Source: Triatoma infestans (taxonomy: Eukaryota > Arthropoda > Insecta > Hemiptera > Reduviidae). From it: a DNA stretch of 64,000 nucleotides. Made by a program: the position numbers and the translations under genes. Of the stretch, positions 33,931 to 45,672 are shown in pieces; position 1 is the stretch's first letter, and each line of letters opens with the position of its first letter. The DNA lies in assembly GCA_011037195.1 (NCBI GenBank), contig JAAEAF010002403.1:62001-126000 (forward strand). The letters run 5' to 3'. The notes beneath the pieces are model-generated. The model saw nothing but the letters and a program-made list of their open reading frames with translations, had not been told where the DNA came from and searched no databases.

Positions 33931-33939
33931 TAAATATAT

Positions 33940-34100
33940 ACAACCAACAAGTGTGAGTGCAACAGAAACATTTCGTTGAGGTGAACTCTATACATGAACT
34001 TGTGGTGAATTTGCTCTGTCAATGGATGAAAATCCGAAACCGGTCAGCAACAAAACTAATATGCATGCTAGGACAGATAAAATATCGGATTATAATTTTT
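33940..34100 (+). mobile_element. Family B arm with hammerhead remnant
   Basis: ACAACCAACAAGTGTGAGTG, AACATTTCGTTGAGGTGAAC and GACAGATAAAATATCGGAT form the arm. The motif at 34011-34050 has a perfect five-pair stem I (TTGCT/AGCAA) and perfect stem II, but its core reads CTGTCAA, so it is inactive. Confidence 0.7.
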
Positions 34101-34437
34101 ACTTAAATGTTTACTTGTCTTCAATTTTATAATATCAATGGGAGAATTTAAATTAAGTAAAATGGCTTTTATTTTGAGCAATACAGTTGCTACACTTTCT
34201 TTGCCATCTTTATGAAATCGATGAATGAGAGCTACTTTCAAGTATCTAAGCCCATCAAAATCTCCACCTAGCTCCCTCAGGGCGCTCCCAAAAATCGTAC
34301 TTAACCCTAGCAATTTCAGAGTTAAATCATCATTCGAGAAACCATCAAGTAAACAGGAAACATAGTTGTTGTGGTTGGTACCGCAGAGCTGCAAAGTATG
34401 AGAGACATTTTCCATGATAGCCTGCTTCTTTATGTGT

Positions 34438-34476
34438 TCATCAACCGGTTTCGGGCTTTCGCCCATCATCAGGATG
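34438..34476 (-). ncRNA. Hammerhead ribozyme, family A variant
   Basis: Stem I CATC/GATG, core CTGATGA, stem II GGGC/GCCC with a GAAA loop, core GAAA. The cleavage triplet is GTT instead of GTC, still a permitted NUH triplet. Confidence 0.68.
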
Positions 34477-34571
34477 TTTTTGTCAAACCGTGTAATAACA
34501 TAGACTTGCATAGAGCAAATACAGTAGATACACTCATTGACAAACTTTGTTGTCACACTGTTTGACAGGTG

Positions 34572-34609
34572 CATCCTGATGATGGGAGAACGCCCGAAAC
34601 CGGTCGATG
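34572..34609 (+). ncRNA. Hammerhead ribozyme, family A, opposite arm
   Basis: CATC, core CTGATGA, stem II reduced to GGG/CCC, GAAA, ACCGGT, GTC and GATG. All core residues are present. Confidence 0.72.
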
Positions 34610-34889
34610 ACCATAAAAAAAAGCAGGCTATCACGGAAAATATCTCTTGATGCTTTCCAGCTCTGCGGAACCAACCACAACAACCACTTGTTTCCTGATT
34701 ACTTGGTGGTTTCTCGAATGATGATTTAACTCTAAAATTGCTGGGTTTAAGTACGATTTTTGGGAGCTCCCTGAGAGAGCTAGGTGGAGATTTTGATGGG
34801 ATTAGATACTTGAAAGTAGTACTCATTCGTTTATTTCATAAAGATGGCGTGACAGAGGAAGTGGAGACAACTGTATTGTATCAACTGTA

Positions 34890-35010
34890 TTTGCTCTGTG
34901 CATGTCTATGTTATTACACTGTTTGTCAAAAACATCCTGATGATGGGAGAAGCCCCTAAACCTGTCGATGACCACAAAAAAAAGCAGGCTATCACAGAAA
35001 ATATCTCTGA
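34890..35010 (+). mobile_element. Decayed extra family A arm
   Basis: Contains TTTGCTCTGTGCATGTCTAT and a motif where GAAA has become TAAA (CCCCTAAACCTGTC), so the ribozyme is dead. It abuts a partial 1-kb repeat (35010-35590). Confidence 0.65.
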
Positions 35011-35590
35011 TGATTTTCTTTAAACTAGTTATATCAAGTACACATAATAAAGCGCTAAGAACTTTTATTTGAAACATTTCTCCGAGAATATTCGTTTAAG
35101 GGGGCTTTTGTGAGAGAAGTGGGGGGGTTATGATTTTTCTCTAGAGTGCTATATTAGTTTATTATAAAATTCTATCTTCTATATAATATTAATTGGAATT
35201 CAATATGTTGTCAAAATTTCGAATTCGAGAAAAATCGATTGACAGGAAGTGGTACATTTTACTGAACCATTTTTCCTTTTTTTTTTTTGCAATTTTCTCC
35301 ATAAACACACTGACGTGTTTTATTAACTATTAATACAGAGACCTACGATTTCCGTTGTAAACACTTTTCCAAGAAAGTTCATTTAAAAACGTTATGGGGG
35401 TTAGGAGAGAGGAAGGTTATAATTCCCTCAAAAAAAAAAAGTCATTTTATTAATTTTGGTATCACCATTGTTATAAAACTGAAGATAAATAAATATTTAT
35501 TAAAAATTATAAGCTTGAAAGAAATTTGACAATTAAAACTTTGTAAACTGCAGTCAGAGGAAGTTGTATGAGTGTTTCATACCAGATTTT
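35010..35590 (+). repeat. 1-kb dispersed repeat, partial and diverged
   Basis: It starts mid-element (GATTTTCTTTAAACTAGTTA) and ends GAGTGTTTCATACCAGATTT. Similarity to the other copies weakens after 35230. Confidence 0.7.
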
Positions 35591-35954
35591 TATTTTTTTT
35601 TAGATATTTTGTATATATATGACCGATCTTGTGTCTAAAGGAATATTAAGTTTGAGGTAACTGCGAATTTTCAATTCGTATAGCACGCAAAACAGAAAAT
35701 TTGATATTTTATCATACTTACAGTAGTAAGAGGAAAAGTAGCAAAAAAAAAGCTATTGTTAAGGAGTTGAGACAGATGGCGCTGCCATACTATGTGGTCT
35801 CATTCGTGTAAACAACTATAATCCCCACCACATTTTACACGTAATACAATTACAACAAAACGCTCAGTAAATATTTTAAAATTAATGAAAATTATATCAT
35901 TTAAATGGTTATGATTCCAGCAACAGAATTTTATCTGAGTGTTTCAAACCAGGT

Positions 35955-36942
35955 TTTTTTTTACTTTCTCTTACTCCTAGTAAGAGAAAGTATTGTAATC
36001 GTGTCAAATTTCGATATCGAGTTTTCACCGGAAATATCCGTTTGAGGTCCCCTGAGTCCAAAAAAGTGGTTTTTAGCGAATGGTCTGTGTGTGTCTGTGT
36101 GTGTGTATGTATGTGAACAGCATAGCTCAAAAACGAAAAATCGTAGAAAGTTCAAACTTGAATTACGTTTAGGTATCACCATGGGATCTGACGGTGCGTT
36201 ATGTGTCAATATTCCTCAACCGGAAGTACCACTTTACTAGTTGTTTTTTTTTTACGTTTTTGCAATTTTCTCAAAAATGGCTCCGAAGATTTTCTTTAAA
36301 CTTGCTATATCAACTACACATACAAAGAGCTACAACTTTTATTTGAAACATTTCTCCAGGAAAATTCATTTAAGGGCACTTCTGGGGGAGGGGTGGGGTT
36401 AGGTTTTCATCTTAACTGCTGTTTCAGTATATTAGACAATTCTGTCATCTAAATAATGTTAATTAGAATTAAATATGTTGTTGAAATTCCGAGTTTGAAA
36501 AAAAATAGATAACCGGAAGTGCGTTTTTACTGAAATATAATTTTCAGTTTTCTGGTATTTTCTCGAAAATGGCTCCAACGATTTTCTTTAAACCAGCGTT
36601 GTTAACTATACATATAAAGAGCTACAACTTTTATTTGAAACTTTTCCCCTGATAAATTCATTTAAGGGGACTTTTGGGGGAGGGGGGTTATGTTTTTCTT
36701 TAAAATGCTATCACAGTTGATTATACAATTCTGTCATCCAAATTGAAATAACTAGAAATTAATATATGACCCAAATTCCGAGTTTCAAGGAAATTAGTAA
36801 ACCGGACAGTTTTACTGGACAGTGTTTTCACTTTTCGACGAATTTCATTAAATTTGGTACACTAACTATAAAATTTGTCAATTATAATTTTGAGTACTGG
36901 AGTAAGAGAAAGTTGTGTGAGTGTTTCACAACAGATTTTTTT
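35955..36942 (+). repeat. 1-kb dispersed repeat, copy g
   Basis: A full-length copy from ACTTTCTCTTACTCCTAG to GTGTTTCACAACAG. Just before it, GAGTGTTTCAAACCAGG is the end of another copy, so two copies abut at a T-run. Confidence 0.88.
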
Positions 36943-36944
36943 AT

Positions 36945-37980
36945 TAAGTAAAAATCACCCAGTTTTCATTTTCCATAATTAAAAATACGATGCTAAAATG
37001 CAGGAAATCAAAAAGATCACATAATACTATATATCCAATACAACGAATTAAACAAAAACAAACAAAAAATAAAAGAAAGGCAAAAAAAACCGTTTCTGAT
37101 TAAATTAATGATGCGCTAGGCTTTTGCACCATCTGGCGATCTATTGCCTTCTCATCGCATATCGCACGACATATCCCCCTTTTGTTTATAATTATTGTAG
37201 ATGGCCCAATTCCCATACTGGTTTTTTTTTTTTTTGGTTGTACTCCTCTCTTCTATTACGTATGTCTATGTCCAGATCTGTAATTTTGTATGGAGTACCT
37301 GCTGCTTTTGTTTTTGTTTTATTTATTACCTACAGCGAGAGAGAGAGAGAGAAAAAATTACATCAGATGTGATAGTTTTTTAAAGAGTAGGGGGATGTCA
37401 CTGATCTGTGGGAAAAATTACCCTTCTCAACAAAGGTATATTTTACTGTAGAAATGGTTACCAATTATGGCGGATTCCTACCCTACTGTTCGCATCCCCA
37501 CTTTTCTCTTACAATCGAGGAAATCTTTCCCTTCTGACCATTTAATGGAATTTAAAAGTTTCAAAAAAAAAAAAAAAATTGATAAATATGCTTGAATAAA
37601 AAGTCGACTATGTTTTAAACCTAGGAGACGGATCTGTTCTAGTAACCTTAATTTTTCGATGTCATAATTTAACAATAAATAATTCTCATCTAAGCCAAAT
37701 AAACTAATTTCTCTAGATTCAAACTCGGACTAATTGAATTTCCAAACTGGTCACCATAATTGTCCTTTCAAAAAAATATTGAATTAAGTTTTTATTTGAA
37801 AAAAGAGCGAAATCGTGGTCAAGTAAATAGAGTTTATGGCGATTTTGAACCGTTATTTTAAGCATTGAAAATGGATCCGCTCTCAAAGAGACTGGCCAGT
37901 TAGTGAAAAAGGGAGCATAAAAGGCATTGCCAATTCGTCCCCATACGTTTTTATACAGAAAAAGGATTAGTCAGAAAGGA
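36945..37980. other. Non-coding stretch with GA microsatellite
   Basis: Carries a GA run at 37336-37353. No recognisable coding or repeat family. Confidence 0.5.
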
Positions 37981-37984
37981 ATAG

Positions 37985-38225
37985 TATAAAAGCGCAGAAA
38001 GGGTGTGTAGGCAGGTGATAAAGGACAAAATATGGGCAGTTCTGTTGGATAAGGAGAACCGCGTATCATCCACTTTATCAAGAAGAGATGCAATAGCATG
38101 TGTCAGAGCCCTGACTGGACATGATTACCTCAACTTCCATTTCCAACGGGTAAGAGTTAAGGAAAACCCAACTTGCATTCTGTGTGGGCTAGCTCCAATG
38201 AGTTTTGAGCATCTTGACCTCAGTT
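37985..38225 (+). pseudogene. LINE C-terminal fragment
   Basis: The frame reads RRDAIACVRALTGHDYLNFH, then NPTCILCGLAPMSFEHL, the Cys/His tail found after RNase H in some LINEs. The closing Cys is lost by a stop. It is a truncated relic. Confidence 0.7.
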
Positions 38226-38389
38226 AGTTCTTTTACTTCACACTGCGACGAATGGACGAAGATAGCCAGGAATGTTATGGGTTGCTAGAGGTCGTATGGT
38301 ACTTTGCTTTAAAGGATCAGGCGTAAGGAAGAAAAAAAAACAATCAAACATTTTTGCCATCGAGATTTAAGTTGTTTTTTTTATTTCTG

Positions 38390-39330
38390 TAACTAAAAAT
38401 TCGTGCTTCGGGATTGGATGAACTCTAGGAAAGCATTGCTGGTTTGTATGCATGCTGGGTGCAGAAGCGTTTGGCCTGCAAAATGGTTTTGAAATTCTTG
38501 AAGAAGTGGTTGTCAGTTTTATATGAAAAGCGGCGGATGAAACAAACTTCGTAGCCCAATTCGTTCAACTTTTAAAGCGTTGGTTATGCGATCTGAAATT
38601 TAGGCGATGGAGAAGAATTGAGCCCTTTCTGTTGATCAATGTCGACTGTAAGCGTAGCAGTTCTCGATGCATCTCAGCGATTTGCTGAGCATACTTCTTA
38701 GATGTTATAGTTTAACGGGGATTCAGAAAGCTACAGTGGATTAGTAGATCAGTAGCGAACCACTATCAGTGACTATAACCACTTTTTGGTGGCAGTTGAC
38801 TTTGGGAAATGCTATGGAGCTTCCTCTCAATCCAACAATAAGCTGGTCAGCGCCGGTTATCATATGAAATTCATCTTCTATCCCACGTCCCAATCGACGG
38901 AGAAATAGTTTTGTTGTTGTTGGATAGAATAAGAGAAGACGACACTTCAAAATGACGATTTATTTTTTATTTTTCGGTCAGCTCATGAGGTTTTTCACCT
39001 TTCCAATTTGCTTCAAATGCCGAACGACCGCAGAAATATCAACGTTGAGTTCTTCAGAAAACTTCTCGTTTAGGTGCCCTCAATCGGTGGTTATCAACTT
39101 TCGATGTCCGGCCTCTACGCTCTTCATATTCAAATCTCTTGACTCCTTTGTACCACTCCTGCACTGTACGTTTATTAGCAGTTCCTGGGCCAAATGCATT
39201 GTTGATATTTGGGAGTAATCTTTGCTACTTTATGATCCTTATTGATTGCCAATAAAAAAATCGCTCGAATTTGCTTTTTACGAGACTAAAATCATCATTC
39301 AAAAACGATCATTTAAGAGACTAAAATGAA
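38390..39330 (-). pseudogene. Irritans-type mariner transposase relic
   Basis: Read on the minus strand with many shifts and stops, the order is that of a mariner transposase: RTVQEWYKGVKRFEYEERRG with SKVDNHRLRAP, HLKQIGK near PHELTE, HFEVSSSLI, then AQQIAEMHRELLRLQS, NRKGSILLH and a C-terminal DNHFFKNFKTILQAKRF. Several catalytic residues are unreadable. No terminal repeats were found. Confidence 0.82.
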
Positions 39331-40029
39331 TATCGCGAACAATACAAATAAATATAACAAAAAATAAATAAAGCGTGAAATGCGCTTTAAGATTTATAAA
39401 ATAACCACTTTAAAAAAAAAAAAAAAAATACCAATATCAAAGATCAAATTCAACAATGCAAAAATACGCAATTACACCAACCCAGAGAAGTTTTTAGCGA
39501 AAAAAGCAAAGCAATTATAGAGCACAATGATTTTTGCCCAATTTGGCTAGTCGACGATAAAACACATTTTTGAGAATCTTATTATTTTTCCTTATTTAAT
39601 AGATTAAGTTTCAGTTTAAATATTTTCAGTTGCATTTAAATATATTGTGAGGTCCCGTCATTTATATATATATACTAAATTTAATAATAAGTCCAACATT
39701 AAAGAATGTTTGTCAGTTAGCGAAAAAAAAAACAATAAGAATAAGTCATGTCAGAGAGTGAAATCAAATCCCAGATTTATGCCGGTAAAGTGAGTATTCA
39801 CTACCGGCCAAAACACGTACTTACGAAACCTGATATCTAGATTACTTTATATTGTCATGTAATTTAAAATTAAACCATGTATTTAAACTGTGCTAATAAT
39901 TTTGATTGTTTTGGACTCAAATTTTATTAAATCATTGTATATACATATTGTAGAGAACTTAAACACCATATTCAAAGATTCATTAAATTCATTACTTTTT
40001 TCGTTCAGATTAAACTAAAATCAAAAGAT

Positions 40030-40880
40030 TTTTTATTTTTGGTATTATATCCGTCGTAGCATGCACATTTACATTGTTCCTGATCGGTTTCGGATTTTTA
40101 TCCATCGTCAGAGCAAATTCACCAAGTTCGTGTAGAGAGTTCATTTCAACGTAATGTTTCTGTTACACTCACACTTATCGGTTGTATATATATGTCGTTG
40201 TGTGTGTATATATATATATATAAGGTTGTATATATGATTTTTTATATATAAATAAAAAGAGTTTCTAAATATTTCAGATAAGTTTAAACTAATTAGAGCC
40301 ATGATTATTTTGATTACTACTTGATACAAGAGTGCATTAATCTTCTTCATACATGCACTGCAAAATTAGCATCGGTGCAATATTGTATTACAGGGAAAAA
40401 CCACTGAGTTATTACTAATATAAACTTCCATAATTAAAGGAACTTTGCAATTTATGGTGGTGGGGGAATGGACTTAATTCCAAACTATACATAATATGTA
40501 TATTTTATCATTTAACTGATTTTTTTAGAGGGTTTTTAAATATCATTATTTCCAAAATGAAACAAATTTATGACTATTTCATTATCAAAAAGTGTCAAAC
40601 CATAAATTAAAAAAAAAAAAGAAAAGGTAATTTTATTATTTTAAGTTAAATTACGTTTATTTTCAAATAATCTGTATTGTAAAAATTAACATTTTCTCTG
40701 TTTGTTGCAATTTGAACACATTTTTACCGTTTCTTATAAAAGAAATTAAAAAACTACTGTTAATAAAGGGAAACGTAACTATTTGTATTCTTTAAGACTT
40801 TTGAAATTATTGAGAAAGTAGATTACAATAAAAAAACTTGAGGAATTGAATGATAATTAGAATGATAATTGAATGATAAT
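40030..40880 (-). mobile_element. Family B element, longest copy
   Basis: The ribozyme-like end (40077-40116) leads through AGTTCATTTCAACGTAATGT into the ~600-bp body shared with 32267-32890, up to the unoccupied 1-kb-repeat site near 40830-40860. The ribozyme keeps CTGACGA, stem II GGAT/ATCC and GAAA, but stem III and the cleavage site read CCGATC. Confidence 0.75.
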
Positions 40881-40881
40881 G

Positions 40882-40962
40882 ATGACCACAAAATGAAGCA
40901 GACTACAACGGAACATGTCTCTGATGCTTTCCAGCCTGCGGAACCAACCACCACAACAATGG
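40882..40962 (+). mobile_element. Family A arm fragment
   Basis: GATGACCACAAAATGAAGCA through CCAGCCTGCGGAACCAACCA, the outer half of the unit only. The ribozyme core is absent. Confidence 0.7.
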
Positions 40963-41011
40963 CTTTTTTTCTTTTACAATCCTGACCCAGAAAATCCAAT
41001 AAAAAGATAAG

Positions 41012-41825
41012 CATCAAAGAAATAAAATATTTTATGAATGGGCTTGAAAGATAGGCTGTGCTTCATTTTATAGTTTTTGAACTATAAAGGACTAGGTTTA
41101 AGTTAACTTCAGAGCTACTTTTATATATTAAGGTTTGTTAATTATTTAATTAATTTATAAGGGCGATAATATCCAGGTAAATGTTATATGAAATATTGAA
41201 AGTAACTAAAAACTATAAAGGAAAACTTAAGATATCAATTTGTAAATGTAATGTTTAAAATGGTACTGAAATTTTTATGTGGAATACTGAAAACTATAAA
41301 CAAAAAAGTTAAAAAGGAAGGGAATAGCTAAGTGGTTAGCGTATTGGACTCCCACGGGGAGATCCCGGGTTCAAGTCCAGCTGCGCTGCCCTTAGATTTT
41401 TTCTACTAGTAGCCTCTACAGCTTACTGTCCGGTGATGGACAGTGTTGTCTGTAATGAGAGAACAATGTCCGCAGGCCGGCAGTGCACTGAGAAGGCTCC
41501 GGGCGCCAATGACCCCGGAGCTTCTGTTTATAGTTTTCAGTATTCCAGAAAAATTTCGATATCGTTTTAAACATTACATTTACAAAGTGATATCTTAAGT
41601 TTACCTTTATAGTTTTTAGTTACGTTTAATATTTCATATAACATTTAGGTGGTTATAATCCTCCTAAATATAAATTAATAAAATAATTAACCAACCTTAA
41701 TGTATAAAAGTAGGTATGAAATTAACTTAAACCTAATCCTTTACAGCTCAAAAACTATAAAATGAAGCACAGGCACTGTCTATCTTTCAATCCCATCTAC
41801 AAAAAGTATTTATTTCTTTGAGCGC
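41012..41825. mobile_element. Fold-back element with a SINE at its centre
   Basis: The left arm 41012-41305 and right arm 41529-41825 are inverted copies (TTGAAAGATAGGCTGTGCTT versus AAGCACAGGCACTGTCTATC; AACTATAAAGGAAAACTTAA versus its complement). SINE family 1 copy 3 occupies the centre. No coding sequence. Confidence 0.8.
41320..41525 (+). mobile_element. SINE family 1, copy 3
   Basis: Head GGGAATAGCTAAGTGGTTAG with a good B-box GGTTCAAGTCC, then body TAGCCTCTACAGCTTACTG. The anticodon loop position reads CTCCCACGG, unlike a functional tRNA. The 3' tail of the family is cut short at CCCCGGAGCTTC. Confidence 0.82.
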
Positions 41826-42034
41826 CTTAAATTAAAAAAAAAATTAATTAAAATTAAAAAAAATAAAGTAGATCTAGCAAATAAACATCATAAATTTGAT
41901 GAAGAAACTTAAAATATATAATAATATTAAAAAAAAAATAATAATAAAATAAAAATTAATAAAGTAGAATAGAAAAACGGTAATATTAACAGGATATAGA
42001 TTAATGTTACTATTTTAAATATTATTGATCATAG

Positions 42035-42514
42035 TGTAGTGGAAGAACGAAATTAAAAATAATAGTTTTTAAAAATAATTTAGAATATTTTATAATGTGA
42101 ATTTAACTTCAAGTTTAGTATCAGGTACTGTAAATTGGGATCATACTAAATAGAAAAACAAAGGCACAAATCCCGTTAGGGCAAACCTTTTGTAAGAAAA
42201 TTCCCCCGCGAGAGAGAGCAATTCCAAAGAAGAGAGCCATCAGCTTTAATAGAGTAAAGAGTAGATAGTCTAAACTCAACCTTCAAACAGGACACTTCAG
42301 GAATTGCTCTCTAAATATCAGTGCCAGTTATAAATTAAATAAGTTTATAAACCAAATAAGTTGTTATTATTTTAACAGAATATATTTATTATAAAACAGT
42401 AGTGTGTACTTAATTACTCTTAATTCTTATAATCTATCTCAAGCAAACATACAAGCCCTTTTCGCTAAAACGCTCACGACACAACCAACTACTACAAACA
42501 TCACCAAAATTACA
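42035..42514 (+). repeat. 5' LTR
   Basis: 480 bp, TGTAGTGGAAG...ATTACA. It is nearly identical to the 3' LTR for about 430 bp apart from small indels (A-run, GA-run), then differs over the last ~45 bp. Confidence 0.93.
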
Positions 42515-42534
42515 TTGGTGCCAGCTGTTTGGGA
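42515..42534 (+). promoter_or_regulatory. Primer-binding-site-like sequence
   Basis: TTGGTGCCAGCTGTTTGGGA follows the 5' LTR directly. It begins with the TGG complementary to a tRNA CCA end and partly resembles a tRNA-Leu-type site. The exact tRNA is uncertain. Confidence 0.6.
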
Positions 42535-42741
42535 TATTTTCAACAAGAATCCACAAATTTACAAGTACGTAAAATTTCCAATTTAATAATTAAACTAATT
42601 ATCCATCAGATAATTTTATTAACTTTAAATTAGTTTCTCAACGGAAGTATCTAAATATTTCCCATAATTGAATTTTTATTGAATTTCATTTTTCAATTTT
42701 TGTATTTGCACCCTTATCCCGTGTGAATTTGTATTTCCAAA

Positions 42742-43947
42742 ATGTATAAAATTAACGGACAAAACATGAAAATCGACGCCGCTGTAGAGTATTTGCTTGC
42801 TCAGCAACAATTAGCAAATCCTCCCACCCCCAGCAATCAACCAGCTAGTTCTTTAAGAAATTTACAATTAATTAATAGTTTACCTACTTTCGATGGCGAA
42901 AATTCAGCCAAAGTGTCCGATTTCCTAGACCAAATTAGCCATTGTGCTAGTCTTTCTGGCTGGGACGACGCTGCCAAATTAGAAATATTAGCACTTAGAC
43001 TCTCAGGGTCTGCAAAAATATTTTATGACACCCAGAAAGCGGAATTACAACGCCAGGGTACAACTATAACGTATCCTCTAATTTCAGAGCGACTTCTAGC
43101 CCGATTTCGTAAGGAGAAAACACCCCTAGTCCTCTTACAACAGATGACTAATATTCAGTCCTTGCCCACTGAGTCTCCTGAAACATTCGCGGATAGGATT
43201 AGACATATCCAATCCGCCATTCATTTAAAAGCTCAAGCTAACCCACTCGAGGCCTTACAAACAATTTTAGATAAACTGGCCACTGATGCATTCTTGAAGT
43301 CACTTCCTCAACCGCTTTGTAATGAGGTGCGAACGAAGCTTCCTCAAAAATTAGATGAAGCACTTTCCTATGCCAATGCCCTAAAAGAAGTTCAGGCTTC
43401 TGAAACAAACCCCACAGTTTTCGCTGTAACTTCGAAAAATTCAAATCGTACACCTCCATCTCCTTGTCGTTACTGTGGACAAATGCATTTCCACAGAGAA
43501 TGCCCACATCGTAATAAAAGTCAAAAGCCACAATTAAAACCAACTACCACTTGTAGAGTTTTTAATGTAATAAAGAACAGACCTTGTCGCCATTGTTCCG
43601 GTCCACATTTTGACGTGGACTGCACCAACAAATTGCAATCAAAACCTCGTACTAACTTTGGCAAAATGCCTAACAATTTTAATGTACCAAAAAATTTCAA
43701 TAGTAGGGTATATAATAATAATCGTTATAACAATAATAATAATAATCAATATTATAGTAATAATCATAGCCCTCGAATTAATTCAAACAATTCGCGATTT
43801 AACCCTTATTCAGATAGATCCCAGTATAGTCATAATAATGGTAACGAAACTAGCAATCACCTCCAAAATAGGCCCACTTGCCAATATTGTTCAACATTTG
43901 GACATACAGCTCGTAATTGTTTCCAAATACAGCCCAAAACGAGTTAG
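42742..43947 (+). CDS. gag: Gag protein of the LTR retrotransposon
   Basis: A 401-residue intact frame. The N-terminal two thirds (about 35-230) is helical and resembles retrotransposon Gag capsid domains (LPTFDGE, DFLDQI, LRLSGSAKIFYD, FADRIRHIQ). Three zinc knuckles follow: C242-C255 and C282-C294 with CX2CX3HX4C spacing, and C380-C393 with the usual CX2CX4HX4C. An Asn-rich linker (about 310-360) separates the last two. Such proteins form the particle and package the RNA. There is no frameshift site into a pol frame, and none follows. The intact frame implies recent activity. The start at MYKINGQ is the first in-frame ATG. Confidence 0.93.
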   Translation: MYKINGQNMKIDAAVEYLLAQQQLANPPTPSNQPASSLRNLQLINSLPTFDGENSAKVSDFLDQISHCASLSGWDDAAKLEILALRLSGSAKIFYDTQKAELQRQGTTITYPLISERLLARFRKEKTPLVLLQQMTNIQSLPTESPETFADRIRHIQSAIHLKAQANPLEALQTILDKLATDAFLKSLPQPLCNEVRTKLPQKLDEALSYANALKEVQASETNPTVFAVTSKNSNRTPPSPCRYCGQMHFHRECPHRNKSQKPQLKPTTTCRVFNVIKNRPCRHCSGPHFDVDCTNKLQSKPRTNFGKMPNNFNVPKNFNSRVYNNNRYNNNNNNQYYSNNHSPRINSNNSRFNPYSDRSQYSHNNGNETSNHLQNRPTCQYCSTFGHTARNCFQIQPKTS

Positions 43948-45672
43948 CCTTCAGGCGCTTTCTCGAACACCTGGATTGACCATGGCTATCATACCTGCTT
44001 CCACCAGTTCTTAACCTAAGAACCTTAACATACCTAATTATGGCATCACGTCCCTTCATTTGCATGCGGACAATGTCAAAAATTCAAATTTTTCTGGCTA
44101 ATCTATACCTTCGCAATTAAAAAGTGATTTCCAATCAATACTTGTAGAAATTTTCTTACTGGGCAATCATTAATTTGCGCACGCATCTAACACTTAAATT
44201 CAACATTCAATTTTTAACTAGTACTCAAACGCATCAATTTAGTACTAATCGCTATGTTCACTAAAATCCCTAGTAACTAGCCACAAAATTTCTGTGTCAC
44301 CTCGCGCACACAATACATAACACTTGAAATAACATATCTCTTGAAATAATTATCAATCTATCACACTTCTTAACTTTACATACTACACCACATGTAAATG
44401 TTATATGTAACAATAAATGTATCAGGTTTATATCTAATTAAGTTGTTGCAATAATGACATATATTTTTGTTTCAGCACTGAAAACTATCGTACTTCGAGT
44501 CATAAAATTATTCCGGCTTTAATATTTGTAATTATTGCATTGTATATTTAAATAATAATTGTCATTTATTTTATTTTGCAGAAATCAAGATCACCAAGTG
44601 AATTCGTAGTTACTTTTGATGAGATGATATTAATATTTTTTTTATATATTGTATTTACCTAATTAATTAATATTTTTTTTAGTTTGCCTTAAAAGGAAAT
44701 TAAATAATTTGTATTATTCTTGTACTTGTCTGTCATTTTTATTTTAATGTTGTATTTTTATAATACTTAATTGTTTTCTTGTATTGTTCAAGGTTATATT
44801 CAACTCATCTAGAAAACGCAAAACAGTTGAAAGAACTCATAGCTATAGAAACAGCCGAAATACTTGCACATACCCCTCAAGATATATATTTCATCTTTAC
44901 CTCTTAGCTTTAATAATTTTACACTAATATAAGTTGAAATTTAAGTTTGTTTAACCTCACTTTTACAGATCCAAGAATATTCGTCGTCTGCACGATTGCA
45001 TGTGCATGAATGTTATTGCATGCGCATAAATTTAATTGCATGAAAATTGCATGTTACTTCTAAATATTTAAAATGATCATTCATTATTTGTAATTTAATA
45101 CTCTGTTGAATACTATCATTTTCAGAAACACAAGATTTCTACAAAAGGAAAAGATCTTCATCTTCTCATGCCCTTTGCTATTATCCTCACATCCTTGCGC
45201 ATCCCTGCACGCTTATTAAATATATATATTTTTTTTATTTGCGTATTTTGTGTATTTATTTATTTGTTAATTATTTTTGAAATACTTAAGAGTTTTTTTT
45301 TGTCCATATAGAGTTAATTCAAGATAGTACATACACACCTACAGTACCGACTTGCCTACACTTATCACCTTGTCTACCCTTGCCAGTCACATCTTCATCA
45401 GCAACACTCTCACTTGCCAAGCAGTGTTCGCTGTTCGCCTATCAGTCTACCACCACAGCAACGTTCACCCGCTCACGCAGCGTTCGCTCGAGTAGAATAC
45501 ATTCAAACACCACGCAACGCTCACACCTTCAAGCAGCGTTAGCCGCAGAAGAAGATGACTGCACCCTACAACACACGGCCACCTTGCAGAGGTTACACAC
45601 ACGCCTCTCGATAACACAAGCCTCTTCAACTCCAGATTATCTCCCAAATTTTTCGTGCCGAAAAATTTCTCC
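43948..45672. other. Pol-less internal region of the LTR element
   Basis: 1.7 kb with no recognisable protease, reverse transcriptase or integrase. A ~100-residue Ser/Thr-rich frame (45380-45691) runs into the purine tract and may be a remnant or chance. The rest is AT-rich. Confidence 0.75.

Larger units (their letters stand above)
34200..34850. mobile_element. Compound palindrome: family A pair P2 inside longer inverted arms
   Basis: The inner family A pair is 34366-34688. Outside it, 34200-34365 and 34687-34850 are inverted copies (CATCAAAATCTCCACCTAGC versus its complement). The outer arms keep a ~50-residue open frame in both copies (NDDLTLKLLGLSTIFG, LRELGGDFDG). I do not recognise that peptide. 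The apparent 252-residue frame on the minus strand crosses the palindrome and is not a gene. Confidence 0.75.

Noticed and set aside
34068..34826. Longest open frame on the minus strand here (252 codons)
   Set aside because: It runs straight through a palindrome containing two family A ribozyme arms, and its middle is just translated repeat. The repeat units elsewhere have stops in this frame.
38600..38760. Hammerhead search in the mariner relic and SINEs
   Set aside because: No CTGANGA with a following stem and GAAA was found in these elements.
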